Shown here piece by piece: positions 26,134-34,882 of a stretch of 64,000 bases of DNA; positions within the stretch are counted from its first letter, which is position 1, and each line of letters starts with the position of its first letter. The stretch spans positions 496,001 through 560,000 of the forward strand of contig NZ_JACGWU010000001.1 in the NCBI RefSeq assembly GCF_014137865.1, written 5' to 3'. Below the pieces are notes generated by a model, which did not search any database, was not told where the DNA came from, and was given only the letters and a program-made list of their open reading frames with translations. The position numbers and the translations under genes were made by a program. The DNA comes from Alpinimonas psychrophila. GTDB taxonomy: Bacteria > Actinomycetota > Actinomycetes > Actinomycetales > Microbacteriaceae.

Positions 26134-26221
26134 GAGCGCCACCCTAATCGAGTCACTGTAATAAACACTGACCATACTGACGGCTGATGCGTAACAGGGC
26201 TCATGGTTTCTTTAAACTGAC

Positions 26222-26235
26222 ATAATGTGCATTAT
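26222..26235. promoter_or_regulatory. Short palindrome before the ABC transporter pair
   Basis: ATAATG-TG-CATTAT, 58-71 nt before the ATPase ATG at 26293, in an AT-rich patch. It could be an operator, but no regulator gene is adjacent. Confidence 0.4.
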
Positions 26236-26292
26236 CGGACATATCTTTGTGAGACGGAGCACGATCGAATTTACTCGTCTAGGCTGGTTGAC

Positions 26293-27234
26293 ATGGACAC
26301 TATGCGGGGTACATCCATCGAATTTCAGTCGATCACTAAATCATTTGGCGCTGTCAAGGCAGTGAGCAATCTCAGCTTCACCGTTGAACCAGGCGTTGTA
26401 ACAGGCTTCCTAGGACCCAACGGTGCGGGAAAGACCACGACATTGCGCATGTTGCTTGGGCTTGTTCGTCCCACGAGTGGTACCGCGACATTCGCCGGGG
26501 CTGCCTACCGCGACCTGCCCAACCCGCTCTCGACTGTGGGTACTGCATTGGAGGCCTCCAGCTTTCACCCAGGACGAACTGCACGCAACCACCTGCGGGT
26601 GTACGCGGCAGCCGCGAGTATCCCGCGCGAGCGGGTCGGAACGGTTCTGGACCTTGTCGGTCTGCACGATGACGCCGACCGCCGTGTGGGCGGTTACTCT
26701 CTTGGCATGCGCCAACGCCTTGGTCTGGCCTTCGCCCTGATTGGGGACCCTGGTGTGCTCGTACTCGATGAGCCAACAAACGGGCTCGACCCGGAAGGAA
26801 TCCGCTGGATGCGCGGTTTCCTGCGCGCGCGGGCTGCAGAGGGCCGTACAGTGCTTGTCTCCTCTCACCAACTCAGCGAGGTACAACAAAGTGTAGACCG
26901 CGTGGTGATCATCACGCGCGGTGAAGCTGTCTACGAGGGATCGCTCGCCGGCCTCGAGTCGGGCGCGCGGGTAAGGGTCAGTGCGGTCGACCAACCCGCG
27001 CTCGCACTAGCTCTCATTGCCGCTGGTGCCGAAGTTCACCCGGATGCCGGGGTGTTGGTTGCGACAGGACTCACGGCGGACGAGGTTGGCGCTGCTGCGC
27101 TGGCAGCGGGCATCGTCCTCAGCCTCCTTGCGCCGGAACATGTCGGCCTTGAAGAAGCATTTCTCGGACTCGTGGGTGCCGACCCCGATCCGGCCGCTCA
27201 GGTCGTTCCGACCGCGACGGAGGAAGCCCGATGA
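26293..27234 (+). CDS. ABC transporter ATP-binding protein
   Basis: 313 residues. Walker A GPNGAGKTTTLRMLLGLVRP, signature YSLGMRQRLGLAFALIG, Walker B VLVLDEPTNGLDPEG, and the switch His in VLVSSHQLSE. The C-terminal tail (about 225-313) is typical of ABC-2 type exporters. The ATG at 26293 (MDTMRGTSIEFQSITKSFG) is chosen over an in-frame start at 26227 that lies within a palindrome. The stop overlaps the permease start by 4 nt. Confidence 0.95.
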   Translation: MDTMRGTSIEFQSITKSFGAVKAVSNLSFTVEPGVVTGFLGPNGAGKTTTLRMLLGLVRPTSGTATFAGAAYRDLPNPLSTVGTALEASSFHPGRTARNHLRVYAAAASIPRERVGTVLDLVGLHDDADRRVGGYSLGMRQRLGLAFALIGDPGVLVLDEPTNGLDPEGIRWMRGFLRARAAEGRTVLVSSHQLSEVQQSVDRVVIITRGEAVYEGSLAGLESGARVRVSAVDQPALALALIAAGAEVHPDAGVLVATGLTADEVGAAALAAGIVLSLLAPEHVGLEEAFLGLVGADPDPAAQVVPTATEEAR

Positions 27235-28049
27235 TCGCCGCAATGCGTTCCGAAACTCTCAAGCTCGTTACAGTGCGCCTCTGGTGGATTCTCGCACTGA
27301 TTCTCTTGGGCTACGTCGGTTTCACGGCGGGCTTGCTCGCCGGCCTGTTTGGGGCGCTCGGTAATCAGCTCGCAGCCAGCCCCGGCGCGCCGCAATTGCC
27401 TCCCGAATCACTGCCGGCCATCGTCTACAGCACCACGACGGCCGTCGGCTACGTCTTCCCCCTCATCTTCGGTGCGCTTGCCGTAACCGGTGAGTTCCGC
27501 TACCAAACACTCACCCCCACTTTCCTTGCCGAACCTCGCCGCGGTGTCGTGCTTGCCGCGAAGCTCGTGGTGGTGGGCGTGGCTGGGGCGATCTTTGGGG
27601 TCGTTGGGCTTGTGGCATCCATGGGAATTGGGGCCCCAGTGCTCGCTCTCACTGGCAACGACGGTGCACTCGGTAGTTCCGAGACGTGGTTACTCGCGGT
27701 ACGCATTGTGCTAGCAATGGCGCTCTGGGCCGTCATCGGTGTAGGAGTGGGTTCGCTCATTCCCAACCAAATTGCCTCGATCATCGTCGTGCTCGCCTTC
27801 ACCCAGTTCGTCGAGCCGATCCTGCGCTTTGGTACCTCCATTTGGGACTGGACAGCCCAAATTGGCCAGTTCCTGCCGGGATCAGCCGGAGATAGCCTCG
27901 TCGGCGCCAGCTTCTTCACGTCTTTCGGCGCTGGTGCAGCCGGTGCAGTAAGTCTCGAATGGTGGCAGGGCGGCCTCGTACTGGTCGCTTACGCTATCGT
28001 GCTCTCGCTCGCAGGACTTGCAACCTCGTGGCGACGAGATGTCACCTGA
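27231..28049 (+). CDS. ABC-2 type transporter permease
   Basis: 272 residues with six hydrophobic segments, beginning MIAAMRSETLKLVTVRLWWI, the typical cytoplasmic helix of ABC-2 permeases. ATGA overlap with the upstream ATPase gene. The exported substrate is not deducible. It is convergent with the FAD oxidoreductase gene (9-nt gap). Confidence 0.92.
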   Translation: MIAAMRSETLKLVTVRLWWILALILLGYVGFTAGLLAGLFGALGNQLAASPGAPQLPPESLPAIVYSTTTAVGYVFPLIFGALAVTGEFRYQTLTPTFLAEPRRGVVLAAKLVVVGVAGAIFGVVGLVASMGIGAPVLALTGNDGALGSSETWLLAVRIVLAMALWAVIGVGVGSLIPNQIASIIVVLAFTQFVEPILRFGTSIWDWTAQIGQFLPGSAGDSLVGASFFTSFGAGAAGAVSLEWWQGGLVLVAYAIVLSLAGLATSWRRDVT

Positions 28050-28058
28050 TCACTCCGG

Positions 28059-29444
28059 TTAGTGCCTTCCTGTAATAACATTGGCGACGCGGGCGATGGC
28101 CGAGGTGCTGGCACTGTGGCTGGTGTCTTCGCGCGCATCGGCAAGAGAATATGCCGCGTACAGACCGTGCGTGGCGATCCAACGTAGTGGCTCAATCTCC
28201 CATTTGCGGGTCTGATGGTTCACCCACGGCAGTTTGGTGAGCTCGGTGTCGCGTCCCAAAATAAGGTCGCACAGCGTTCGGCCGGCAAGGTTCGTGGCCG
28301 TAACGCCGGTACCCACGTATCCCCCGGCCCACGCAATTCCTGTGGTGGCATCCAGCCCAACAGTTGCGGCCCAGTCTCTGGGAACACCCAACACGCCTGA
28401 CCACGCCCGATCAATGTTGGCACCAGCGGCAGCCGGGAAATAGCGTTTAATGAGGCCCGAAAGTGATTCCACGGTGGAGGCCTGAGTCGTGCCGTCATTG
28501 TCGGTGCGAGAGCCGAAACGGTAGGGCACTCCCCTGCCGCCCATGGCGATGCGGTTGTCGGGCGTGCGCTGCGCATAGAAGTAGACGTGGGCCATGTCCC
28601 CGAGGGTCTCGCGTCCTTCCCAGCCGATGTCGGTCCAGACAGCTTCCGAGAGCGGTTCTGTCACCACGATGGAGGAATTCATGGGCAGCCAGGTGCGATG
28701 CTCCCCCTTGAGTGATGCCGTAAAGCCCTCCGTGGCGCGAACGATGTGGTCGGCAGTGACACTCCCTCGCCCGGTGTGCGCAACGTGCGGCGCAATCTCG
28801 GTCACCCGGGTGTTCTCGTAGAGTTCGACGCCGAGCGCCAGCACCGTGGCTCGCAGACCCTGCACAAGCTTTGCCGGATGAGTTCTGGCGCAGTGTGGAT
28901 GCCACATGCCAGCCATTACCCCAGGGATATTGATGCGCGCGGCCGCCTGGGCGGCATCCAGAATCTCGACATCGTCGAAACCCCAAGCATGCTCATCCTT
29001 GACCGCCTCGCGCAGACGGGCAAGCTGAGCCGGATTACTCGCGATGTTCAGCTCGCCGCCCTTAACTATGGAGGCGTCGATACCCTCGGCCGTAGCAACC
29101 CGGATGACCTCATCTACGGTGTCATTCATCGCGTCCTGAAACGCAGTGACAGCGGTTTTGCCGTGACTCGCGACATATTGATCGCGGCCCCCCGTGATGG
29201 AGTTGGTGAGCCAGCCCCCGTTGCGACCGGAGGCACCATAGCCCGCAAAGCGCTCCTCGAGCATGACAATGCGGAGGGTCGGGGATGCTTTCTTGAGGTA
29301 GTAGGCCGTCCACAGGCCCGTATAGCCGGCACCAACAATGCAGACATCTGCGGTGAGCGACTCGGCCAGAGCCGGTCGCGGGGCAGGAATCCCCTCTTCG
29401 TCGTACCAAAAGGAAACATTGCCGTTGACGACGTGAGCACTCAT
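28059..29444 (-). CDS. FAD-dependent oxidoreductase (DadA/PuuB-like)
   Basis: 461 residues. The N-terminal dinucleotide-binding motif DVCIVGAGYTGLWTAYYLKK lies at about residues 29-48, followed by VMLEERFAGYGASGRNGG, and a C-terminal GIAWAGGYVGTGVTATNLAG FAD contact. This is the D-amino-acid/gamma-glutamylputrescine oxidase-like group, which oxidises a C-N bond; the substrate is unknown. Divergent from the isochorismatase-like gene (50 nt). Confidence 0.92.
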   Translation of the reverse strand: MSAHVVNGNVSFWYDEEGIPAPRPALAESLTADVCIVGAGYTGLWTAYYLKKASPTLRIVMLEERFAGYGASGRNGGWLTNSITGGRDQYVASHGKTAVTAFQDAMNDTVDEVIRVATAEGIDASIVKGGELNIASNPAQLARLREAVKDEHAWGFDDVEILDAAQAAARINIPGVMAGMWHPHCARTHPAKLVQGLRATVLALGVELYENTRVTEIAPHVAHTGRGSVTADHIVRATEGFTASLKGEHRTWLPMNSSIVVTEPLSEAVWTDIGWEGRETLGDMAHVYFYAQRTPDNRIAMGGRGVPYRFGSRTDNDGTTQASTVESLSGLIKRYFPAAAGANIDRAWSGVLGVPRDWAATVGLDATTGIAWAGGYVGTGVTATNLAGRTLCDLILGRDTELTKLPWVNHQTRKWEIEPLRWIATHGLYAAYSLADAREDTSHSASTSAIARVANVITGRH

Positions 29445-29494
29445 ATGCCAACTCTAGATTGTGGTTGCCACCCGTGTGGGGCGATGATGATGAC

Positions 29495-30055
29495 ATGCAT
29501 ATTTCAGCGGATGCCGCACTCATCGTTATCGACGTTCAACAAGGTTTCCAGATCAATGACTATTGGGGCCCGCGCAACAACCCCGCGGCCGACGACAACA
29601 TTGCCCTCATCTTGGAGGCTTGGAAAAAAGCCAAGCGCCCCATTGTGATCGTGCATCACGACTCTGCCGATCCCGACAGCCCCTTGACTCCTTCCCATCC
29701 GGGCAACGCGCTTAAGCCCTACGTGGCAGCGGCAGAACCGGCTCTTGTCATTGCAAAATCCGTCAATTCTGCTTTTTATGGCACTCCTGACCTGCATGCG
29801 TGGTTGCAAGAGAAAAATATTGGTCAACTCTTCATCGTGGGGATTCAAACAAACATGTGCTGCGAAACGACAGCACGCATGGCGGGAAATCTCGGCTATG
29901 ACGTATTTTTTGTAGCGGATGCCACCCACACGTTTGACCTTAAGAGTGACGATGGTGACACCATGACCGCGGCGGAACTGTCCCGCGCTACCTCCATCAA
30001 CCTTTCGGGCGGAGAATTCGCAACCGTCGTCACGACCGCCGAAGTTGTGGCGTAA
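29495..30055 (+). CDS. Cysteine hydrolase (isochorismatase family)
   Basis: 186 residues with the family's catalytic layout: Asp in ALIVIDVQQGF (residue 13), a middle Lys in VIAKSVNSAFYGT, and Cys in GIQTNMCCETTARMAGNLGY. This fold hydrolyses amides such as nicotinamide or carbamoyl compounds; the exact substrate is not readable. The start at ATG 29495 fits the family's N-terminus. It is divergent from an amine-oxidase-like gene, which may mean joint nitrogen metabolism. Confidence 0.9.
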   Translation: MHISADAALIVIDVQQGFQINDYWGPRNNPAADDNIALILEAWKKAKRPIVIVHHDSADPDSPLTPSHPGNALKPYVAAAEPALVIAKSVNSAFYGTPDLHAWLQEKNIGQLFIVGIQTNMCCETTARMAGNLGYDVFFVADATHTFDLKSDDGDTMTAAELSRATSINLSGGEFATVVTTAEVVA

Positions 30056-30140
30056 ATGCCGGCAAAGTGGTCGATGCCTCGCTAGGGTTACGTGTTGGAC
30101 CCACTTCGGGACCGAAATGTGAATGGGGAGAAAAAAATCC

Positions 30141-30743
30141 ATGTCAACACCAAACTCAGAATTTCAGGGTTTTGCCTTCTACGGCGACTCCGCTAACACG
30201 GCCAAGGCCACGGTAAAAGTCATCCAAACGGGTCTGATCATCGGTGCCGTACTGTCGGCGCTCGTTGGCATCATTGTTTTGTCCTGGCCGATGGCAACGC
30301 TCGTTGTTGTCGCCGTTCTCTTCGGTCTCTACTTTCTGGTTCGCGGCATCGTTCGCGTCGCCGTCGGAATCTTTGCGCCCGGACTGACCGCGGGCGGCCG
30401 CACCCTGAGCATCATCCTGGGCGTTCTGCTCGTCGCCGTGGGAATTTTTGCCCTCAAAAACCCCGGTGATTCCCTTGCACTGCTCGGTATTCTCATTGGT
30501 ATTTCGTGGATCATTGACGGCATTGCTACCCTCGTGGAATCCTCCAACAAGGCGTCGCGCGGTTTCGCCATTGCTGCGGGCATCATCAGCGTTGCTGCGG
30601 GTGTCGTCGTATTGTTCGTGCCCATTGATGGTGTCGCAACGCTCACCATCATTGCCGGCATCTTTCTCATCGTGCTCGCTGTTGCTCAGGCGCTGGGAGC
30701 CATCACGTTGGCTGCTGCCGCTAAGAAGGCTACGCAGGCGTAA
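30141..30743 (+). CDS. DUF308 (HdeD-like) membrane protein
   Basis: 200 residues with six hydrophobic segments in three similar pairs, the HdeD/DUF308 pattern (IIVLSWPMATLVVVAVLFGL, GIFALKNPGDSLALLGILIG, VVLFVPIDGVATLTIIAGIF). HdeD is tied to acid stress in enterobacteria; no such role is shown here. ATG 30141 has GGGGAG 10 nt upstream; an in-frame ATG at 30123 overlaps that site. A terminator follows. Confidence 0.92.
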   Translation: MSTPNSEFQGFAFYGDSANTAKATVKVIQTGLIIGAVLSALVGIIVLSWPMATLVVVAVLFGLYFLVRGIVRVAVGIFAPGLTAGGRTLSIILGVLLVAVGIFALKNPGDSLALLGILIGISWIIDGIATLVESSNKASRGFAIAAGIISVAAGVVVLFVPIDGVATLTIIAGIFLIVLAVAQALGAITLAAAAKKATQA

Positions 30744-30761
30744 GTTTTCTACGTTTAAGCG

Positions 30762-30799
30762 ACGTGGGTTTCGGCATTTGTGCCGGGGCCCACGTTTTT
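30762..30799 (+). terminator. Rho-independent terminator after DUF308 gene
   Basis: CGTGGG..CGGCA (30763-30777) pairs with TGCCG..CCCACG (30781-30794) around a short loop and is followed by TTTTT. It abuts the stop codon of the convergent NUDIX gene. Confidence 0.85.
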
Positions 30800-31253
30800 A
30801 AGGGGTGAGGGCAGCTTCAACCAGCGAAATGAGTGGCTCCGGTGAGTAGGGCTCGTCGGTCGACTTCAGCTCTTCGAGGCTCCACCAGCGAACATCGCGA
30901 ATGTCATCGAACTCGTTTTCCATCCAGTGATCGGTCACGGGGGTGAAAGCGGGGGTGCGCACGACAAAAAACTCGCTGTGCGTGGTTTGCACGTGGCCCG
31001 AAGCAAAGAGGCGACTGCCATCAATGGTGAACACAGGTGCGCCGACGTCGCTTACGACGAGCCCCGTCTCTTCAAAGAGTTCACGGATGGCGCCCTGCTC
31101 GTGACTCTCCCCCGCCTCGACTCCCCCACCGGGAGTAATCCACTGAACGACCGGGATCTTTAGCCGCGAGGAGACCGTGAGCATCAGGAGAAATCTGTCT
31201 CTATCATCCAGCAGAATGACACGGGAGGCCCGACGGTGCTTCGGAGGGGTCAT
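30798..31253 (-). CDS. NUDIX hydrolase
   Basis: 151 residues with a full Nudix box, GGVEAGESHEQGAIRELFEE followed by TGL (about residues 43-65), which cleaves nucleoside diphosphates linked to another group. The N-terminal RRASRVILLDDRDRFLLMLT is usual for the family. Specific substrate unknown. It starts 3 nt after the SDR stop, so the two are likely co-transcribed. Confidence 0.93.
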   Translation of the reverse strand: MTPPKHRRASRVILLDDRDRFLLMLTVSSRLKIPVVQWITPGGGVEAGESHEQGAIRELFEETGLVVSDVGAPVFTIDGSRLFASGHVQTTHSEFFVVRTPAFTPVTDHWMENEFDDIRDVRWWSLEELKSTDEPYSPEPLISLVEAALTP

Positions 31254-31256
31254 GAA

Positions 31257-32018
31257 TTATTGGACGAATCCGCTGACATCTCCGACGAGACGAGTGTTGT
31301 CCGTTGGAACAGGCTCGACGGCTGCCAGCACAACCTCGGCCGCAAATTCACTTACGTTATAGAGTCGGCCGGCTGATTCCTTTCGGGCGCTGATGGAGCC
31401 TGGATTAGCGCGTTCCAGCAGTGTTGCCGTGATGGTGCCCTCAATCATGTCGCCAGAGACCACGGTGAATCCGATGCCGCGGGCCTCGAGCAATGGAATC
31501 ATGGCACGCAAGGCGTCCTCGCCAGCGCGCTTCGACAGAGCGACCGGAAGGTACTCGTGCATTGTGGGGGTTGTGTGGATGAAATGGGCTTGGTGACTGG
31601 TCACGAAGACGACGCGGGCGCCATCGACCAGAACGTCGAGGGCCGCGGTCAACAGGTTGACTTGGGCGTCGCGGTTGAGCTTCATGGCGTAGTCCTCGCC
31701 CATGCCGCTTTCCATGCCACCAGACGCATTCATAATCAAAATATCTAGTCCACCGAATGTTGTCTTTGCCTGCTCAAACATGGCCTCAACGGAAGCGGAA
31801 TCGGTCAGGTCTGCCCCGACGGCAATGGCCTGGCCACCCTCGGCTGTGATCGCATTCACAATCTTCTGGGCGCGAGCTTCCTTATTGCGAAAGTTCACGA
31901 CGACGCTGGCGCCTGCGGTGGCGAGGTAACCGACGGTCTCGGCGCCGATGCCGCGAGAGGAGCCGGTGACCAAGGCGCGCTTGCCGAGAAGGGATCCGGG
32001 GGCAAGAGGGTTTGTCAT
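31257..32018 (-). CDS. Short-chain dehydrogenase/reductase-like protein
   Basis: 253 residues. The N-terminal cofactor loop is clear (ALVTGSSRGIGAETVGYLAT, residues about 14-33), as are NASGG and VVFVTSHQAHF with the Ser. The usual catalytic Tyr-x-x-x-Lys is not seen: the segment reads EYLPVALSKRAGEDA, so the Tyr is seven residues before the Lys and Val takes its usual place. A divergent SDR family with this spacing seems likely, and activity is uncertain. First gene of a pair with the NUDIX hydrolase. Confidence 0.9.
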   Translation of the reverse strand: MTNPLAPGSLLGKRALVTGSSRGIGAETVGYLATAGASVVVNFRNKEARAQKIVNAITAEGGQAIAVGADLTDSASVEAMFEQAKTTFGGLDILIMNASGGMESGMGEDYAMKLNRDAQVNLLTAALDVLVDGARVVFVTSHQAHFIHTTPTMHEYLPVALSKRAGEDALRAMIPLLEARGIGFTVVSGDMIEGTITATLLERANPGSISARKESAGRLYNVSEFAAEVVLAAVEPVPTDNTRLVGDVSGFVQ

Positions 32019-32130
32019 GAGTGCTCCAAGGGGTGGCTAGATGAAAGAAGATACTTCCTCCAGACTAGCAATGCGCACCTCGCCGCTCTTCGTTCTGCTG
32101 GGAGTCGATTACCGGTGCTAGGTTCACTTC

Positions 32131-32898
32131 GTGAGCCGTCCCCGAGATTTCCCTCCGAGAGTCTGGTCGCCTTTTTTCGATGGCGAGCTCCCTCGCATTT
32201 TGGCCCACCGGGGGCTTGCGCTTGAGGTCGACGAGAATACTCTCGCTGCTTTTGGCGCGGCCCTTGCTGCCGGCGCCCAGATTATTGAAACGGATGTTCG
32301 TGCCACGGCCGATGGCATCCCCGTTCTCGTTCACGACGAGGTTTTACCCACGGGCGCGCGGATCGCAGACCTCACCTGGGCGGAGCTGCAGGCAGTTCCC
32401 CTCCCCCGCGGGGGAAGCATTCCGTCGCTTGACCAAGCCTTAGCTTTCTTCCCGGAGGCAAAATTCAATATTGACGTGAAATCATCCGACGCCATTTTAC
32501 CTACGGTCTTGGCCATCACAAACGCGTCAGCCACGGATCGCGTTCTCATTGCCTCGTTCTCCCGAGCTCGTCAACGACGCACTCTCCGACTCCTTGCGGG
32601 CGTGGCATCCAGCGCGAGCGCAATGACCGTTCTCGGGGCCGTTCTGGCGGGAAAAGTTGGGTGGGTCGCCCTGATGCGTTACCTGTTACGTCACGAGAAT
32701 GCGGTTCAGATCCCGCTCCAGATTTTAAGCTTGCGAACGACGAGTTTGCCGATGATCAGGCATTTTCACGCCGCCGGCGTCGAGGTGCACATCTGGACCG
32801 TCAATGAAGAACGGGACATGATCGCCCTGAAAGCCGCCGGGGTTGATGGCATTGTGACAGACCGGTGTGACGTGGCGCACAGGGTTTTTGCCCTGTGA
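32131..32898 (+). CDS. Glycerophosphodiester phosphodiesterase
   Basis: 255 residues, GDPD fold. HRGLALEVDENTLAAFGAAL and IIETDVRATADGIPVLVHDE carry the catalytic His pair and the metal-binding Glu/Asp; VHIWTVNEERDM is near the end. It hydrolyses glycerophosphodiesters to glycerol 3-phosphate and an alcohol. No signal peptide is visible, so it is probably cytoplasmic. GTG start at 32131. Confidence 0.94.
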   Translation: MSRPRDFPPRVWSPFFDGELPRILAHRGLALEVDENTLAAFGAALAAGAQIIETDVRATADGIPVLVHDEVLPTGARIADLTWAELQAVPLPRGGSIPSLDQALAFFPEAKFNIDVKSSDAILPTVLAITNASATDRVLIASFSRARQRRTLRLLAGVASSASAMTVLGAVLAGKVGWVALMRYLLRHENAVQIPLQILSLRTTSLPMIRHFHAAGVEVHIWTVNEERDMIALKAAGVDGIVTDRCDVAHRVFAL

Positions 32899-32923
32899 GT
32901 TAGCTGTGAGGCTGCCCCCAGAA

Positions 32924-32949
32924 GGAACAGGACTGCACTCTGGGGTGTT
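32924..32949 (+). promoter_or_regulatory. Candidate SigR/SigH-type promoter of rbpA
   Basis: GGAAC (32924-32928), 18 nt, then GTT (32947-32949), about 32 nt before the rbpA start codon. This matches the GGAAY-N18/19-GTT consensus of the thiol-stress sigma factor SigR/SigH, and rbpA is a known SigR target in Streptomyces. Confidence 0.7.
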
Positions 32950-32981
32950 GGCTTAGATAGGGACAACTAAGGAGGTCGCAC

Positions 32982-33353
32982 ATGGCTCAGAAAAGTCTTC
33001 GAGGAGTTCGGCTCGGAAGTCAAAGCTTACAAAGTGACATTGGCGTTGAACTTTCGGAACGCAAACGGTGTGTCTACACGTGTGTTTCCTGCGGCCATGA
33101 TGTAGCGCTGATGTTTTCTGCCGACGCAGAGGCACCACCCACATGGTCCTGCCCCGTCTGTAGCGCAGATGCTCGGCTCACGGATGCCGACGGTGTCCTT
33201 GTTGCACTGCCCGATGCCCCCGACGAGAAGCCGGTTCGCACCCACTTCGACATGCTCCTTGAGCGCCGCTCGCGCGAGGAACTCGAAGTTTTGCTGGAAG
33301 ATCGCCTGTTGTATTTGCGGTCGCGCCGCGGACAAGAGAAGCTGGGCGCTTAG
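32982..33353 (+). CDS. rbpA: RNA polymerase-binding protein RbpA
   Basis: Actinobacterial transcription factor (123 residues) that binds RNA polymerase and the primary sigma factor and stabilises open complexes. Two CxxC pairs are present (residues 34-37 and 57-60), between an N-terminal LRGVRLGSQSLQSDIGVELS tail and the C-terminal sigma-binding segment RTHFDMLLERRSREELEVLL. A strong ribosome site (AAGGAGG) lies 6 nt before ATG. Its stop overlaps that of the convergent lnt gene by a few bases. Confidence 0.97.
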   Translation: MAQKSLRGVRLGSQSLQSDIGVELSERKRCVYTCVSCGHDVALMFSADAEAPPTWSCPVCSADARLTDADGVLVALPDAPDEKPVRTHFDMLLERRSREELEVLLEDRLLYLRSRRGQEKLGA

Positions 33354-34882
33354 TTTCGACGCCGTAGTTTTTTGGCGCCAACGGGATTCTTGATCAGGAC
33401 GAGCGTTAACCCCACGAGTCCTGTAGCAACGATGCCGAGTTCAATGGTGCGGCCCCACGCCATGGCTGGGGTAATTGTCGTGCTCAAAGGAACATCGTTG
33501 AGCATGGCCCCCGCGGTGAATGTGGGGAGCTGATTTAGGGTGGATCCGCCGGGAGTGATGATGGCGCTCGTCCCTACCGTAGAAATATTGACCACGCTCC
33601 GGCCGGTTTCCACCGCGCGAAGGCGGGCGATCGCGAGCTGCTGAACACTCTCATCGGTATGCCCGAAGTCGGCGTTGTTGGTCTGCGCCAAAATAATCTG
33701 AGCTCCGCGAGCAATCATGTCGAACGCCTGCTGATCGTCGGCGATATCGAAGCAGATTGCCACGCCCGCGGGGACCCCCGCGACATCGACCACGTTAGGG
33801 CGGGTTCCAAATTGATAGTCACGCGAGACGAGGTCCACGAGGTCGGGTTGGAGCGAACGAAAGAATTCCCGATTGGGCATATATTCGGCAAAGGGCACCG
33901 GATGAATTTTGTCATACTGGGCCGTGGCGCCTTTTCCGGCTTGCCAAACGAGCGAACTATTGAAGTACTGTCCTGGTTCGGGGTTTGTGATGGTACCGAC
34001 GACGATCGGGGCGTTGAGCGCGGTGCTCACGTAATTCAGCGTCTGGGCCGAAAGAGTATTGCGCAACGGATCGATGTCAGAGGCGTTCTCGGGCCAGATC
34101 ACCATGTCAATTTTCTCCCCGGCATAGGGCAGAGTTTCTGACACGTGATCCTGCAAAATCTGTCCCGGGGTGTATTGGGCAAAGAGACCAGAATCAGAGT
34201 TTCCTTGGACAGCAAGGACGCGCGTGGATCCCGAGATCTGGACGGGGAATGGTGGAATGACGAGAGCGACAACGGTGGCTACGGCAAAAACGGGCCACAT
34301 TTTGCGCGCCTGCCCGGATCGCAGAATTTGAAAGAGAATGGCGGCCAGGAGGGCAACGATGAAACTCAAACCTGATGTTCCGACCCAGGCGACGAGGTTG
34401 ACGAATGGCCCCTCCGACTGGGAGTGAGCAAGCCTCCCCCACGAGAATCCACCGTAGGGCCACACCGCGGAAATTGCCTCCCGCGCGGTGAACAGTGCTG
34501 CCACAACAACAGGCACAAGCCCAAACCGCCCCCAGCGAGAAGGCCACCGGGCGTTGCCGCGATTGAGAACGACCGCAAGCGCCATTGCTCCGAACCCGAA
34601 GAAAATAGTTTGGAGGCCTGCCAAGGCCAGCCAGGGAACGGGACCCAAGTAGAGCGTTAACCAGTGAATCAATGAACCCCAGAACGCTGCCCCGGCGACA
34701 ATACCAATGAGAAAAGCTGTCCACAGTCCGCGGCCGACGAGGGACCAGAGGAGCAAAATCACTCCTGCAAAGGCCAGAGGCCACCAGCCGCGCTCCGGGA
34801 ATGAGGCTTCTAAAGCAAAACCGCTGATAGCCGCCACGATCAAGGCGAGCCACAGTGTGAGGGGACGAAGAAGGGCAGTCAC
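33350..34882 (-). CDS. lnt: Apolipoprotein N-acyltransferase
   Basis: Membrane enzyme (510 residues) that N-acylates the N-terminal Cys of lipoproteins. Six or more N-terminal helices (about residues 1-200), then a carbon-nitrogen hydrolase domain with VIWPENASDIDPL (Glu), DKIHPVPFAEYMPNREFF (Lys and Glu) and VAICFDIADDQ (Cys). No fused Ppm1 glycosyltransferase domain. The GTG start at 34882 directly follows the helY TAG, so the genes are coupled. Confidence 0.95.
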   Translation of the reverse strand: MTALLRPLTLWLALIVAAISGFALEASFPERGWWPLAFAGVILLLWSLVGRGLWTAFLIGIVAGAAFWGSLIHWLTLYLGPVPWLALAGLQTIFFGFGAMALAVVLNRGNARWPSRWGRFGLVPVVVAALFTAREAISAVWPYGGFSWGRLAHSQSEGPFVNLVAWVGTSGLSFIVALLAAILFQILRSGQARKMWPVFAVATVVALVIPPFPVQISGSTRVLAVQGNSDSGLFAQYTPGQILQDHVSETLPYAGEKIDMVIWPENASDIDPLRNTLSAQTLNYVSTALNAPIVVGTITNPEPGQYFNSSLVWQAGKGATAQYDKIHPVPFAEYMPNREFFRSLQPDLVDLVSRDYQFGTRPNVVDVAGVPAGVAICFDIADDQQAFDMIARGAQIILAQTNNADFGHTDESVQQLAIARLRAVETGRSVVNISTVGTSAIITPGGSTLNQLPTFTAGAMLNDVPLSTTITPAMAWGRTIELGIVATGLVGLTLVLIKNPVGAKKLRRRN

